43,009 bases of DNA. It comes from Syntrophorhabdus sp. PtaB.Bin027. Its GTDB lineage: Bacteria; Desulfobacterota; Syntrophorhabdia; Syntrophorhabdales; Syntrophorhabdaceae. Made by a program: the position numbers and the translations under genes. The stretch spans positions 1-43,009 of the forward strand of contig MVQO01000219.1 of NCBI GenBank assembly GCA_002067585.1, in the 5' to 3' direction. This document shows positions 31,210 to 40,760 of the stretch, piece by piece (the stretch's first letter is position 1; every line of letters starts with the position of its first letter). The notes beneath the pieces are model-generated. The model had not been told where the DNA came from, did no database searches, and saw only the letters and a list, made by a program, of their open reading frames with translations.

Positions 31210-32250
31210 ATGATGTCTTCGCGTATCCGTTTCCAGGTCTTCCAATCAGAAAGCACTTTTCTTCATCCCAGAACAGGCTTTAGCCCTGTGACAGAACGTT
31301 TTGAAGTGCGAATTGACCCCTTAACAGGCAGGACTGGTCATTTTTCCCACTTTGGTGCAATCAAACCCCAGAAACTGAGCCTCGATGCATATGCCACCCC
31401 TGAAATCAAAGGATTCTGCCCGTTTTGTCTCGAACACAGAGACAGAGTTACCCCAAGGTTTAAAGACGACATACTGTCTGAGGGGAGACTCATACGCAAC
31501 GAGGCCTGTCTTATCCCCAATCTTTTTCCATATGACGTTCACAGTGGTGTTCTTATTATGACAGACCATCATGTGGTCCATCTGAAGGACTTAAATGAAC
31601 AAAGGCTGTTTGACGCTTTTTGGTTAGGGATTCACTTTCTCCAACGGATCAAAGCTATAAGCCCTGAACAACCCTATCACCTTATGACATGGAATTATAT
31701 GCCTCCCTCTGGTGGTGGTCTTGTCCATCCGCATCAACAGTATTTCGCCACATCAAACCCAGGAAACCAATTTTCAGATGAGCTTAAAGCTTCAGATGCA
31801 TTTTACAACTCCTATGGCACGAACTACTGGCGGGAATTCATAGAGGTCGAACGGTTGCAGGACAAAAGGTTTATCGGTCAGATTGGCTCCTCTTACTGGC
31901 TTTCTTCCTTTGTCTCCATGGGCCTGCTTGGAGAGATTATGTGTGTCTTTCCTGAGGTCTTTGATGTCAGTCAGTTTGCCGAGACACATATGGAAGACCT
32001 TGTGGCCGGTCTTCTTAAAATCTTCAAATACTACATATCGACTGACATTTACAGCTTTAATACATCGCTCTTTTTTGGTCCTGAAGGTCAGCAGTCATTT
32101 GCATGTCACTTCCGAATTGCCGCTCGTACATTTCTTAACACAAGGGATTATGCACCTGATCTGAATTTTTTTCAGGTCCTTCTCAGCGAACCCGTGAGTG
32201 TTGTGAGGCCTGAAGAGCTCGCTGCTGACCTGAAGGAATTCTTTCGATAG
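31210..32250 (+). CDS. Galactose-1-phosphate uridylyltransferase-like protein (GalT/HIT superfamily)
   Basis: 346 residues from ATG 31210, chosen because GGAGG lies 5 bases upstream; the frame opens earlier at 31168. CPFC (about 70-73) is the zinc-binding pair and VHPHQQYF (about 172-179) contains the active-site HPH-Q triad of GalT, in which the second His is the nucleophile that takes UMP. N-terminal FSHFGAIKPQ and the following N-rich segment (NLFPYDVHSG) also match the family. Divergent enough that the sugar, or whether it transfers another nucleotide, is uncertain. It stands alone rather than in a Leloir cluster. Confidence 0.72.
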   Translation: MMSSRIRFQVFQSESTFLHPRTGFSPVTERFEVRIDPLTGRTGHFSHFGAIKPQKLSLDAYATPEIKGFCPFCLEHRDRVTPRFKDDILSEGRLIRNEACLIPNLFPYDVHSGVLIMTDHHVVHLKDLNEQRLFDAFWLGIHFLQRIKAISPEQPYHLMTWNYMPPSGGGLVHPHQQYFATSNPGNQFSDELKASDAFYNSYGTNYWREFIEVERLQDKRFIGQIGSSYWLSSFVSMGLLGEIMCVFPEVFDVSQFAETHMEDLVAGLLKIFKYYISTDIYSFNTSLFFGPEGQQSFACHFRIAARTFLNTRDYAPDLNFFQVLLSEPVSVVRPEELAADLKEFFR

Positions 32251-32296
32251 GTTCTGTGTACTCCAAGTCAAAATAAAGGCCCCCACAGAACCGGGG
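32250..32296 (+). terminator. Inverted repeat after the GalT-like gene
   Basis: GGTTCTGTG (32250-32258) pairs with CACAGAACC (32284-32292) across 25 bases. The right arm can alternatively form CCCC(32281-32284)/GGGG(32293-32296). No T-run, so intrinsic termination is uncertain; the two folds exclude each other. Confidence 0.35.
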
Positions 32297-32368
32297 TGGA
32301 GTGACAATTGACTCGTCAATATTTCGCTGTTTGGATGAAACCTGAATCTGCAGGGTTACGAAAGATGA

Positions 32369-32398
32369 TTGAAAGCTAAAGCAGAATAAGTGTATAAT
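32369..32398 (+). promoter_or_regulatory. Promoter of the hrcA-grpE-dnaJ operon
   Basis: TTGAAA (32369-32374), 18-base spacer, consensus TATAAT (32393-32398). Expected start near 32405, giving a leader of about 95 bases. A second TTGACA at 32448-32453 has only a poor -10 (TAAGTT). No heat-shock sigma32 motif is evident. Confidence 0.5.
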
Positions 32399-32421
32399 AA
32401 TACGAAAATATTCCTGTATTG

Positions 32422-32447
32422 GCAACACGCAGCAATGACTGTGTTGC
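32422..32447 (+). promoter_or_regulatory. Inverted repeat in the hrcA leader
   Basis: GCAACAC (32422-32428) and GTGTTGC (32441-32447) with a 12-base spacer, just after the predicted start point. It is not CIRCE (TTAGCACTC-N9-GAGTGCTAA) in sequence or spacing, but occupies the place where HrcA's operator would be expected. Confidence 0.4.
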
Positions 32448-32499
32448 TTGACAAAAAAATTTGGTATCCTTAAGTTAATGGTGTAATCTGGGGCATGCA

Positions 32500-33531
32500 G
32501 TGGACGTCTTAAATGAAAGAGAGAAGATGGTTCTTGAATTGATAATGGAAAGGTATATCAATTCTGCTGAGCCTATCAGCTCGGGAACAATAGCAAAAAC
32601 CATAAAGGACAGGCTTAGTGCAGCTACTATACGAAATGTTATGGCAGACCTTGAAGAACAAGGATTTCTATACAAACCCCATGTTGTAGCCGGACGGATA
32701 CCTACATACAAAGCATATCGTTATTATGTGAATAGCCTGTCTTTACTAAAACTTCCCGGAAAAAAAGAGCTTATAGCCTTAGAAACTATGATTAAACCTC
32801 ATTATTCTTATATTGAGGAAATCATGGAAGACGCATCGAAAATTCTGGCTTCCCTATCAAAATATACAAGTATTGTTGTTGAGCCAAAAGTAGACACGAT
32901 GCTTTTCAAAGAAGTTGAGTTTGTAAAGCTTTCAAGCAGGACTGTCCTGGCTGTATTTGTGACCTCTTCCGGTATGGTCCACACAAGACTGGTTAACACA
33001 GACGAGGAATTTGATGTGGCCATGTTGCATAGCATGAAGGCCTACATGAACGAAAAATTCGGTGGCATGCCATTTTACGCCCTCAAGCAAGGAATTCTGG
33101 AAGATATAAAGAAGGACAGGGAAAACTACAGCAGGCTCCTGGCAAAGATAAAACAAACACTGGAAACGATTATCGACGAGGAAGATGTCAGGGAAATCTA
33201 TCTGGAAGGCGCCTCAAAGATTATTGGGGTGCCCGGGTTCGCTGATGTTGAGCGTCTGAAAGGGCTTTTTCAGGCTTTTGAAAAAAAGGAAAAGCTTCTG
33301 GAGCTGATTGATAGTTGTTTAAAGGAAGAAGGTATCCATGTGATCATAGGCGGCGAAAGCGACATTAAAGAGATGAGCGATATGAGTATCATTACCTCTA
33401 CATACAGAGTTGGTGAACAAAGTTTTGGAGTCCTTGGCGTAATAGGACCCATAAGAATGAATTATTCAAAGATTATTCCCCTGGTAACATATGCCGCCAA
33501 CACAGTTACGAATATTCTTACAACCGTTTGA
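32500..33531 (+). CDS. hrcA: Heat-shock transcriptional repressor HrcA
   Basis: 343 residues, GTG start at 32500. N-terminal winged helix with NEREKMVLELIMERYINSAE, PISSGTIAKTIKDRLSAATI and IRNVMADLEEQGFLYKPH, then a GRIPT turn; the C-terminal HrcA domain includes GASKIIGVPGF and the conserved GVLGVIGPIRMNYSKIIPLV. HrcA represses chaperone genes by binding CIRCE. No CIRCE copy is visible in this window, so its targets lie elsewhere or use a divergent site. grpE begins just after the stop. Confidence 0.95.
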   Translation: MDVLNEREKMVLELIMERYINSAEPISSGTIAKTIKDRLSAATIRNVMADLEEQGFLYKPHVVAGRIPTYKAYRYYVNSLSLLKLPGKKELIALETMIKPHYSYIEEIMEDASKILASLSKYTSIVVEPKVDTMLFKEVEFVKLSSRTVLAVFVTSSGMVHTRLVNTDEEFDVAMLHSMKAYMNEKFGGMPFYALKQGILEDIKKDRENYSRLLAKIKQTLETIIDEEDVREIYLEGASKIIGVPGFADVERLKGLFQAFEKKEKLLELIDSCLKEEGIHVIIGGESDIKEMSDMSIITSTYRVGEQSFGVLGVIGPIRMNYSKIIPLVTYAANTVTNILTTV

Positions 33532-33542
33532 GAGGGTTAAGG

Positions 33543-34115
33543 ATGGAAGAAAAAGAAGAAAAAAATTCAGAGAAAAAGACAAAAGAAAAGGGAGAGCCCC
33601 ACGAAGATCATAAGAAGAAAAAGAAGAAAGACGATGTAGCTGAAGAGCTTCAGAAGATTCTTGAAGAAAAAGAAGAATCCTTTAAAGAGCTGAATAGCAA
33701 ATATCTGTATCTGCAGGCGGATTTTGAAAATTTTAAAAAAATAAAAGCCAGGGAAAAGCAGGACCTCCTCAAGTTCGGCAATGAAGTTCTCATTAAGGAA
33801 TTGCTGCCTGTTATCGATAACCTTGAAAGGGCCATAGACCATGCTGAAAAGTACCAAGATGATCAGGGAATAGTTGAGGGCGTAAAAATTACGCTCAACG
33901 AGTTTCTCAGAGTTTTGGAAAGGTCGGGCGTTGAGAGGATTGATGCAATGGGAAAGCAATTCGATCCTAATTTTCATGAGGCCTTTTTTCAGGAAGAAAC
34001 AGAGAATATGGAGCCCAACATTGTCATATCAGAATTACAGAAAGGCTATACCCTCAATGGAAGACTACTACGGCCCTCGAGAGTCTCTGTGTCAAAAAAA
34101 CCTGAGGCCCAGTGA
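33543..34115 (+). CDS. grpE: Nucleotide exchange factor GrpE
   Basis: 190 residues from ATG 33543, preceded by GAGAGGG; the TTG at 33528 overlapping hrcA is less likely. The first 35 residues are Lys/Glu-rich and disordered, followed by a long coiled coil (about 38-110) with YLQADFENFKKIKAREKQDL and LLPVIDNLERAI, and the C-terminal beta domain QFDPNFHEAFF to GYTLNGRLLRPSRVSV. It exchanges ADP for ATP on DnaK. dnaJ follows after 17 bases. Confidence 0.95.
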   Translation: MEEKEEKNSEKKTKEKGEPHEDHKKKKKKDDVAEELQKILEEKEESFKELNSKYLYLQADFENFKKIKAREKQDLLKFGNEVLIKELLPVIDNLERAIDHAEKYQDDQGIVEGVKITLNEFLRVLERSGVERIDAMGKQFDPNFHEAFFQEETENMEPNIVISELQKGYTLNGRLLRPSRVSVSKKPEAQ

Positions 34116-34132
34116 TTCGTTAAGGTACAACC

Positions 34133-35230
34133 GTGCGGAAAGACTATTATCAGATACTCAACGTTCATCGTGAAGCAAGCGATGAAGAGATAAAGAAGGC
34201 ATATAGAAAGCTCGCCTTAAAATATCATCCTGACCGAAATCCCCACAATAAAGAGGCAGAGGAAAGGTTCAAAGAAATCAGCGAGGCTTATGAGGTTTTA
34301 AGTGACCAGGAAAAACGCTTCCGGTATGAACGCTTTGGAAGTGCTGACGATTCAGGGAGCATCTTCGACTTCGGGTTCAGAGGCAATTTCGATGATATTT
34401 TTAATGATCTCTTCAGTGATTTTTTTGGGGGCCAGCGACAACGTGAAAAAAAAGGCGAGGATCTCCGATACAACCTCCAAATAGAGTTTGAAGAGGCTGT
34501 CTTTGGAGTTGAGAAAGAGATAGAAGTACCGAAGGAAGAGCGTTGCCAATCCTGTAACGGGTCGAGGGTCGAGCCCGGCCACAAACCTGCTGTTTGTAAG
34601 GCATGTTCGGGTAGAGGGCAGGTACGACAAAGCCATGGCTTTTTCACAATCAACCGGACATGCGAATACTGTAATGGGGAAGGCTTTATCATTAAAGATC
34701 CCTGTAAGACTTGCAAAGGCAGGGGCTCAATCAAAACAAAGAAAAAGCTAAAAATAAAAGTTCCACCGGGAGTTGATAATGGCGCCCGTCTGAAGCTGAG
34801 AGGAGAAGGGGCTCAGGGTTTTGCAGCTACCGTGCCTGGTGACCTTTATGTGGTGCTTCACGTTAAGGAACACCCTATCTTTGAACGTGAAGGTGATGAC
34901 ATAGCCGTTCAAGTTGATGTCAATTTCCCTCTTCTCTGCCTTGGGGGTGATATTACCGTTCCCACCGTTGAGGGTGAGACCGTGTTGAACATCCCACCAG
35001 GCACACAGCCTGGGAAGATTTTTCGCATTAAGGGCCTCGGTGTAACAAAGTCCAACGGATACGGGAGAGGCGATGAGCTTGTTTATCTCAATGTTGGCAT
35101 TCCAACTGAGCTTACGGAGCGACAACGGCACTTACTTCAGGAGCTTGCACAGGAATTTAACGGTATTGTTAATCCATCCAGGCGCGGCATAAAAGAAAAA
35201 TTCAAAGAATTCTTTGACTGGAAAGAATAG
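34133..35230 (+). CDS. dnaJ: Chaperone protein DnaJ
   Basis: 365 residues, GTG start with AAGG upstream. J domain at 1-70 with HPD (32-34), a Gly/Phe-rich segment with [10 protein letters not shown], then four CxxCxGxG-type repeats ([32 protein letters not shown]) that bind two zinc ions, and the substrate-binding C-terminal domains. It delivers substrates to DnaK. The first zinc repeat has Arg where Gly is usual. Last gene of hrcA-grpE-dnaJ; dnaK, often between grpE and dnaJ, is missing. Confidence 0.95.
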   Translation: MRKDYYQILNVHREASDEEIKKAYRKLALKYHPDRNPHNKEAEERFKEISEAYEVLSDQEKRFRYERFGSADDSGSIFDFGFRGNFDDIFNDLFSDFFGGQRQREKKGEDLRYNLQIEFEEAVFGVEKEIEVPKEERCQSCNGSRVEPGHKPAVCKACSGRGQVRQSHGFFTINRTCEYCNGEGFIIKDPCKTCKGRGSIKTKKKLKIKVPPGVDNGARLKLRGEGAQGFAATVPGDLYVVLHVKEHPIFEREGDDIAVQVDVNFPLLCLGGDITVPTVEGETVLNIPPGTQPGKIFRIKGLGVTKSNGYGRGDELVYLNVGIPTELTERQRHLLQELAQEFNGIVNPSRRGIKEKFKEFFDWKE

Positions 35231-35234
35231 GGAC

Positions 35235-35275
35235 GCGAAGAAATCTTACCCCGTGTTTTCGGGGGCATATTTCGC
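35235..35275. terminator. Hairpin between convergent dnaJ and ABC ATPase genes
   Basis: Inner stem CCCCG/CGGGG (35249-35253 and 35260-35264) and outer stem GCGAA/TTCGC (35235-35239 and 35271-35275) in a 68-bp gap between genes that converge. No strong T-run on either side, so bidirectional termination is probable but not certain. Confidence 0.45.
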
Positions 35276-35298
35276 ACGTGAGGATTTACTCCACAGCG

Positions 35299-36099
35299 TT
35301 ATTTCCCCAGATATTTCCTGGATACAGGGACAACAAATGGTTTTCCTGAGAGAGGGTTCTCCTTGACAATCACTACAGTGTCATATGCTTCTTCTATATT
35401 TTGAAAAGTCAGCACTGTCTTGGGGTCTCCATCTGCATTTATCCTTCCTTTTGATATAAGCATGAGTCTCGAACAGAATTCAGCGGCCAGATTGAGGTCG
35501 TGAAGAACCATAATAATCGTCAAACCTTCACTGTGTAGTTTTTCTAGAACATCAAAAGTCTGCATCTGGTGGCGTATATCAAGGTGGCTCACCGGTTCGT
35601 CAAGGAGCAGGGCCTTGGGATCCTGAGCAAGACACTGGGATAGGAACACTTTTTGCCTTTCACCTTCTGAGAGGGTGTCGATTGTTCGACCACGCAGATG
35701 TGAGATTTCCATAGTATCTATGATGTATTCTACAAACTCCTCTTCTTTTTTTTCATAAAGCCAGTTTTTTTGGGCATAGGGGTATCGCCCCATGAGGATG
35801 AACTCTTCTACGGTAAATGAAAAGGGCGTTTCTGTTGCTTGTGGTAAAGTCGCAATATTCTGAGCCAACTCTCTTTTCTCATATTTATCGAGGTTTTTGC
35901 CGGAAAATGCTACGAACCCTTTATTCGGCTTCAAAAATCCTGCAAGAAGACGGATAACAGTGCTTTTGCCTGCGCCGTTTGGCCCAATAATGCCCATGAA
36001 TTCGCCAGGATTTACCGTGAAGGTAATGTCATCAATAGCTGTGTGACGATCGTAATTAAAAACTACGCCATGAACTGAGAAAAGAGCATCTCCCATCAC
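35299..36099 (-). CDS. ABC transporter ATP-binding protein, FepC/BtuD type
   Basis: 266 residues with Walker A GPNGAGKST (about 39-47), signature LSEGERQKVFLSQCLAQDP, Walker B ALLLDEPVSHLD and H-loop IIMVLHDLN. The length and the GERQKV signature variant are typical of iron-siderophore, haem or cobalamin importers. It energises the permease 36096-37073, with which it overlaps by 4 bases. Confidence 0.92.
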   Translation of the reverse strand: MMGDALFSVHGVVFNYDRHTAIDDITFTVNPGEFMGIIGPNGAGKSTVIRLLAGFLKPNKGFVAFSGKNLDKYEKRELAQNIATLPQATETPFSFTVEEFILMGRYPYAQKNWLYEKKEEEFVEYIIDTMEISHLRGRTIDTLSEGERQKVFLSQCLAQDPKALLLDEPVSHLDIRHQMQTFDVLEKLHSEGLTIIMVLHDLNLAAEFCSRLMLISKGRINADGDPKTVLTFQNIEEAYDTVVIVKENPLSGKPFVVPVSRKYLGK

Positions 36100-37073
36100 T
36101 TCCTCCGTATAAGGAGAAAAAGGAGAATAAATCCTCCAAGAATTCCGGTTACAACGCCAACGGGAAGTTCTACGGGATATAGGAGATAGCGGGAAAACAC
36201 ATCAGAAAGGATGAGAAAGAAAGCCCCGCCAATGTAAGATGCTATGAGGAGGACAGTATGCCCGGCACCTATGATGTTTCTTAAGATATGGGGCACAATG
36301 AGACCGACAAAGCCAATAATCCCTGAGGCTGAAACACACAGGCCGGCGAGGAGGGACGACAGAAGGAAGAGCCCTTTGTAAAATCTGGGAGGATTTACAC
36401 CAAGGTATTGTGCCTTCTCCCTTCCAAGGGAAAGGATATCAAGCTCCTTGCCAAAAAAGAAAAGAATTGAGGTCGGGATAAGAAACGCAGGGATATACAT
36501 GGGGATAAATGCTATGTCGAGACTTGAAAGATCTCCCATAAGCCACATAAGGGTTGTTTGCATCTTATCAGGGTCGAGAAGGGAGAAAAGAAAGAAGACA
36601 AATGATGAAAAAACAAGACTCACAACAACACCGAACAGCACCATGCTGTTGGGGTCAAAAAAACGTTTTTTTGAGAGAGCAAAAACTATTGCAACCGACA
36701 GCATGGCTCCACCAAAACCAAAAAGGGGGTTAGCAAATGCACCAAATATTCGTTGAAAACCAATAATTGTCGACAGGGCTATCCCGAAAGATGCGCCTCC
36801 TGCTATGCCAAGCGTGTATGGCTCTGCAAGGGGGTTGCGCAGTATTGATTGTAAGGTTACACCGCAAACGCCAAGAGAGCCTCCCACAAGAAATGCAATG
36901 ATCGTGCGCGGTATCCTTATTTTTCTGAGAATAAGTCCAAAACCATCGTTATTGAAAAAGCTGTGAAACATCACACCAATTCCCTTGCCATATGCTAAGG
37001 ACAACAATATTGAGACAAGCAAAAGACAGACAAGGATTGTTAAAACTACAACGCTTTTTTGTTTTCTTCTCAT
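36096..37073 (-). CDS. FecCD/BtuC-family ABC transporter permease
   Basis: 325 residues, about ten hydrophobic segments. Landmarks: RIPRTIIAFLVGGSLGVCGV and TLQSILRNPLAEPYTLGIAG near residues 50-90, and SGIIGFVGLIVPHILRNIIG in the second half, all diagnostic of FecCD/BtuC permeases. It forms the channel for an iron-chelate or cobalamin importer. The start overlaps the binding-protein gene by 4 bases. Confidence 0.93.
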   Translation of the reverse strand: MRRKQKSVVVLTILVCLLLVSILLSLAYGKGIGVMFHSFFNNDGFGLILRKIRIPRTIIAFLVGGSLGVCGVTLQSILRNPLAEPYTLGIAGGASFGIALSTIIGFQRIFGAFANPLFGFGGAMLSVAIVFALSKKRFFDPNSMVLFGVVVSLVFSSFVFFLFSLLDPDKMQTTLMWLMGDLSSLDIAFIPMYIPAFLIPTSILFFFGKELDILSLGREKAQYLGVNPPRFYKGLFLLSSLLAGLCVSASGIIGFVGLIVPHILRNIIGAGHTVLLIASYIGGAFFLILSDVFSRYLLYPVELPVGVVTGILGGFILLFLLIRRK

Positions 37074-37894
37074 GGAAACAGTTCGGCAAGTGTTTTAACG
37101 GCATTAACAAAACTTACTGGTGTTGGACTCCCAACGGAATAGGCATCCAGGATCACAAATTTTACTTTGTTAAAGTATCTTTTCCATCGCTCCATTTCCA
37201 ATTGAACATTATAACCCATGTCCATGAGAACAATGACGTTTGGATTCTTCAGAATCACCTCCTCAGTATTGATCCTCGGGTATGGAAGCTCGCTTTCAAT
37301 GATATTGGACCCACCAGCCAATACTATAATATCATTGGCAAAGCTATTATTCGAAGCAACTACTAAAGGATCCGCCCCCACCTGCCACAACACTCTATAC
37401 CCTTTTTCATTTTTTAGTTTTGAAAGGGCTTCCCGTGCATTATTTACGATTTGTTTTCCTTTTTCTTCCTTACCCACACATTTTGAAAGCGTCAAAAAAT
37501 TGTCCATCAAATCTGCAAATGTTTTTGGCCGATTAAAATAATGTATTTTAATATTTAACCTTTCAAGCCGTGCCATGACAAGGGGTGAGTTCCCTTCTCG
37601 TGTTCCAAAGACAATATCCGGGCGCATAGATACGATCTTCTCCACATCTGGCCTGAGTGGAGTTCCCACCTTCTGTTTTTTTGTTGCTTCTGCAGGCTTC
37701 TTACAGAACTCTGTCACACCAACAAGTTCTTTTGCAGCTTCTATGAGGTAAAGTGACTCGGTTATCTGTGGTGAAAGAGATATGATACGGTCATAGCCAT
37801 GAACACTGAATGGGATCAAAAACAGTACAAGTATAAGCCACATCAAGAGAATGTATCCTTTCGCTTTTTGTTTGTCAAAAAATATCTTGTACAA
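37070..37894 (-). CDS. Periplasmic binding protein of the importer, BtuF-like
   Basis: 274 residues. A hydrophobic segment LLMWLILVLFLIPFSVHG (about 16-33) after a lysine-rich start looks like a signal peptide. Mature start YDRIISLSPQITESLYLI and VGVTEFCKKPAEA, then VGTPLRPDVEKIVSMRPDIV, match BtuF-type cobalamin or related chelate-binding proteins. The TTG at 37894 is kept because it provides the positive charges expected before the hydrophobic core; TTG 37846 or ATG 37843 are alternatives with an AAAGGA upstream. No cobalamin riboswitch fits in the 97-bp gap to the divergent kinase gene. Confidence 0.85.
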   Translation of the reverse strand: MYKIFFDKQKAKGYILLMWLILVLFLIPFSVHGYDRIISLSPQITESLYLIEAAKELVGVTEFCKKPAEATKKQKVGTPLRPDVEKIVSMRPDIVFGTREGNSPLVMARLERLNIKIHYFNRPKTFADLMDNFLTLSKCVGKEEKGKQIVNNAREALSKLKNEKGYRVLWQVGADPLVVASNNSFANDIIVLAGGSNIIESELPYPRINTEEVILKNPNVIVLMDMGYNVQLEMERWKRYFNKVKFVILDAYSVGSPTPVSFVNAVKTLAELFP

Positions 37895-37991
37895 TCAAAA
37901 ACTGGAAATACACAACTATATGTTCTGGCACATGGTTTGCTTAAAAAACAGTAGATTTTATAACTTTAATTGTAGAGAATATTGATAATAT

Positions 37992-40667
37992 ATGACTGCT
38001 GCTGATTATTCAGAAGACGAACGTTATAAGGAACTTGCCGATCTGTTACCGCAAAGTGTTTTTGAAATTGATGATGAAGGCAAACTTACATACGTTAATA
38101 AATGTGCCTTGGAAAAATTTGGCTACACTTATGACGAGTTTAAAAACGGATTGTCATCATTGCAGATGGTTGTCCATGAGCAACGCCAGCTTGCCATGGA
38201 AAACATAAAGATGTCAATTTTGGGAAAGAGCCCTGGTTTCGAGTACACAATGCAACGAAAGGACGGTAGCACCTTCCCTGCAATCGTTAACTCTTCGCCC
38301 ATAATCCGTAACGGGTTGCGTGTAGGACTCCGGGGAATTATTGTAGACATCACCGAGCGTAAAAAAATGGAGAACGCATTGCTGCAAAGCGAGCAGCTTT
38401 TACGCTCACTAGTCGACAACATGCTTGATGCAACTTTGATACTGGACTGGAACGGTAACGTACTCTTTGCAAATAATGCTGCCGCGAGACTGGTAGACAT
38501 TGAGGTCCCCGTGAATGTTACAGAGTTTAACATACGAGACTTTCTCCATCCAGAGCATGAGCAAACAGCATTCGAGCATCTTGATCGCGTAAACAATGAT
38601 AAGGGTGGTTTTCTCTGGCAATACAAGATCATTACTAAAAAAGGCAGGGAAAAGTGGGTTGAGAGCCTCGGAACGAAGATACAGTTCAACGGGTTATCTG
38701 CAAATATTGTAAACCTCAGGGATGTAACAGAGCGCAAGCGGGCAGAACAGGCACTCAAAGAAACAGTAGATAAATACAGAAACATTTTTGAGAACGCTGT
38801 AGAGGGGATATTTCAGAGTACCCCTGAGGGGCGGTTCATTGATGTTAATCCAGCTTTAGCCCATATGATGGGTTTCCAGACGCCCGACGAGATGATACGT
38901 AACTTCACTGATATTGCGCACCAGCATTATGTGAACCCTGAGGGGCGTTCGGAATATCGTGCTCTTCTCGACAAGGATGGCGTGGTAAAAGGATTTGAGG
39001 CAGAAGTTTACAGGAAAGACAAAAAAAGTATATGGATTTCCATTAATGCCCGTGCGGTTCTCAACAAAAGCGGGGATGTGCTCTATTATGAAGGAACGGT
39101 AGAAAACATTACGGAGCGCAAACAGTATGAGGATTCCTTGAAATCTCTGGAAGAGTTGGAATCGTCTATTCTGAGTGCTATCCCTCATGCGGTGATCGGG
39201 CTTCAGGCACGAACAATCATTTTTGCCAACGAATCTGTGGAGGCGGTTTTTGGCTGGACGCCGAAAGAATTAATAGGCAGAAATACGCGCATCCTTTATC
39301 GTAGCGATGAGGAATACGAAGAGATTGGGAAACGGTTCTATCCTGTTTTAGAGAAGCAAAGATTTCACAGAGAAATGTTTGATTGTCGAAGGAAAGATGG
39401 GAAAGACATTCTGTGCATGGTAAGCAGCGCCAGGATAGGAAATGATCTCACTGACAAGAAGATCGTTGTCATCTATGAGGATATGACTGAACGCAAACGC
39501 ACTGAGATGGAAAAAAGCCATTTAGAGGCTCAGCTTCGCCAAGCCCAGAAAATGGAAGCTATTGGCCAGCTTGCAGGAGGAGTGGCACATGATTTCAACA
39601 ACATACTAACCGCTGTCATAGGTTATAGCAACCTCCTCAAGGCCAAAATGGCACAGGATGATCCTTTAAGAACGTACGCAGAGCATATTCTCGCTTCTGC
39701 CGGAAAGGCTGTGAATCTTACACAAAGTCTTCTTGCTTTCGGCCGTAAACAGGTTATCGAATTAAAGCCGTGCAAAATCAACACATTGATCAAGGGCGTG
39801 GAGAAACTCCTCGCCAGGCTCCTTACAGAAGACATTGAACTCCGGACCTTTATCAGTGAGAGCGATCCGACTATATTGGCAGACCCAACACAGATTGATC
39901 AGATACTTATTAACCTTGCGACGAACGCTCGAGATGCAATGCCGAATGGTGGAAGCATGAAAATAGAAGTTAAACTTGACAGGATTGATCATGCCTTTAT
40001 TGAATCATATGGTTATGGGGAGATAGGCAAGTATGCCCTTATTTCAGTGTCTGATACTGGTTTAGGAATGGATAGTACAACTAAAGAAAAGATTTTTGAC
40101 CCTTTTTTCACCACAAAGGAAGTGGGGAAAGGCACTGGGTTGGGTCTCTCCATTGTTTATGGGATTGTGAAGCAACACAATGGCTACATCAATGTGAAAA
40201 GCACTCCCGGCCAGGGAACAACCTTCCATATATATCTGCCAGTGGTCAAGAGGCCAGAGGAAGAGATCAAACCAGAGGTTATCCCGGTTCGGGGAGGTTC
40301 AGAAACAATTCTCATCGGTGAAGATAATGCGACAGTCCGGCAACTTACTAAGGAAGTCCTTGAACAATTCGGATACACAGTAATTGAGGCACGAGATGGT
40401 GAGGATGCAATTAGGCAATTTGAACAATCAGCCCAGACCGTCGATCTCGTTATTCTTGACGTTGTAATGCCCAAAAAGAATGGAAGAGAGGTTTACGAGG
40501 TAATAAAAACAATTAAGCCTGAAGTAAAGGTCTTTTTCATGAGTGGGTATACCGCGGATATTCTGACAGACAAAGGTATGGGCGAAGAAAAGCTTGATTA
40601 TACGTCAAAACCAATAGCGCCGCAAGAGCTCCTTCTAAAGGTAAGGACAGTGCTGGATGGCAGATAA
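37992..40667 (+). CDS. Soluble hybrid sensor histidine kinase with four PAS domains and a receiver
   Basis: 891 residues without membrane segments or signal peptide. PAS/PAC units at about 12-125, 134-250, 258-378 and 388-505, each ending in a DxTERK motif (for example [21 protein letters not shown]). HisKA with H533 in [19 protein letters not shown], HATPase with the N box [15 protein letters not shown]1 SDTGLGM (687-693) and G2 GKGTGLGLS (712-720). A C-terminal receiver (about 772-889) has the phospho-acceptor D823 in [13 protein letters not shown]. It should sense a cytoplasmic or diffusible cue. No dedicated response regulator is adjacent, so its output is unknown. Confidence 0.93.
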   Translation: MTAADYSEDERYKELADLLPQSVFEIDDEGKLTYVNKCALEKFGYTYDEFKNGLSSLQMVVHEQRQLAMENIKMSILGKSPGFEYTMQRKDGSTFPAIVNSSPIIRNGLRVGLRGIIVDITERKKMENALLQSEQLLRSLVDNMLDATLILDWNGNVLFANNAAARLVDIEVPVNVTEFNIRDFLHPEHEQTAFEHLDRVNNDKGGFLWQYKIITKKGREKWVESLGTKIQFNGLSANIVNLRDVTERKRAEQALKETVDKYRNIFENAVEGIFQSTPEGRFIDVNPALAHMMGFQTPDEMIRNFTDIAHQHYVNPEGRSEYRALLDKDGVVKGFEAEVYRKDKKSIWISINARAVLNKSGDVLYYEGTVENITERKQYEDSLKSLEELESSILSAIPHAVIGLQARTIIFANESVEAVFGWTPKELIGRNTRILYRSDEEYEEIGKRFYPVLEKQRFHREMFDCRRKDGKDILCMVSSARIGNDLTDKKIVVIYEDMTERKRTEMEKSHLEAQLRQAQKMEAIGQLAGGVAHDFNNILTAVIGYSNLLKAKMAQDDPLRTYAEHILASAGKAVNLTQSLLAFGRKQVIELKPCKINTLIKGVEKLLARLLTEDIELRTFISESDPTILADPTQIDQILINLATNARDAMPNGGSMKIEVKLDRIDHAFIESYGYGEIGKYALISVSDTGLGMDSTTKEKIFDPFFTTKEVGKGTGLGLSIVYGIVKQHNGYINVKSTPGQGTTFHIYLPVVKRPEEEIKPEVIPVRGGSETILIGEDNATVRQLTKEVLEQFGYTVIEARDGEDAIRQFEQSAQTVDLVILDVVMPKKNGREVYEVIKTIKPEVKVFFMSGYTADILTDKGMGEEKLDYTSKPIAPQELLLKVRTVLDGR

Positions 40668-40725
40668 ATGTTTGGCCAATACCGGTTTGCAATCGAGTCA
40701 TCATTAGGCACATAGGCCTAACCCC

Positions 40726-40748
40726 CCCATAACCCTTTGCCTGCAGCC
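40726..40748. repeat. Copy of a dispersed extragenic repeat
   Basis: Matches 13089-13111 at 19 of 23 bases, same orientation. It lies in the 93-bp gap between the convergent kinase and alcohol dehydrogenase genes, where a run of seven C bases also occurs just before it. Confidence 0.4.
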
Positions 40749-40760
40749 TGTTACCCTGTT

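Noticed and set aside
32251..32499. CIRCE operator upstream of hrcA
   Set aside because: No TTAGCACTC/GAGTGCTAA repeat; the inverted repeat present differs in sequence and spacing.
37895..37991. Cobalamin riboswitch upstream of the BtuF-like gene
   Set aside because: The 97-bp gap is too short for a cobalamin riboswitch and no B12-box-like sequence is visible.
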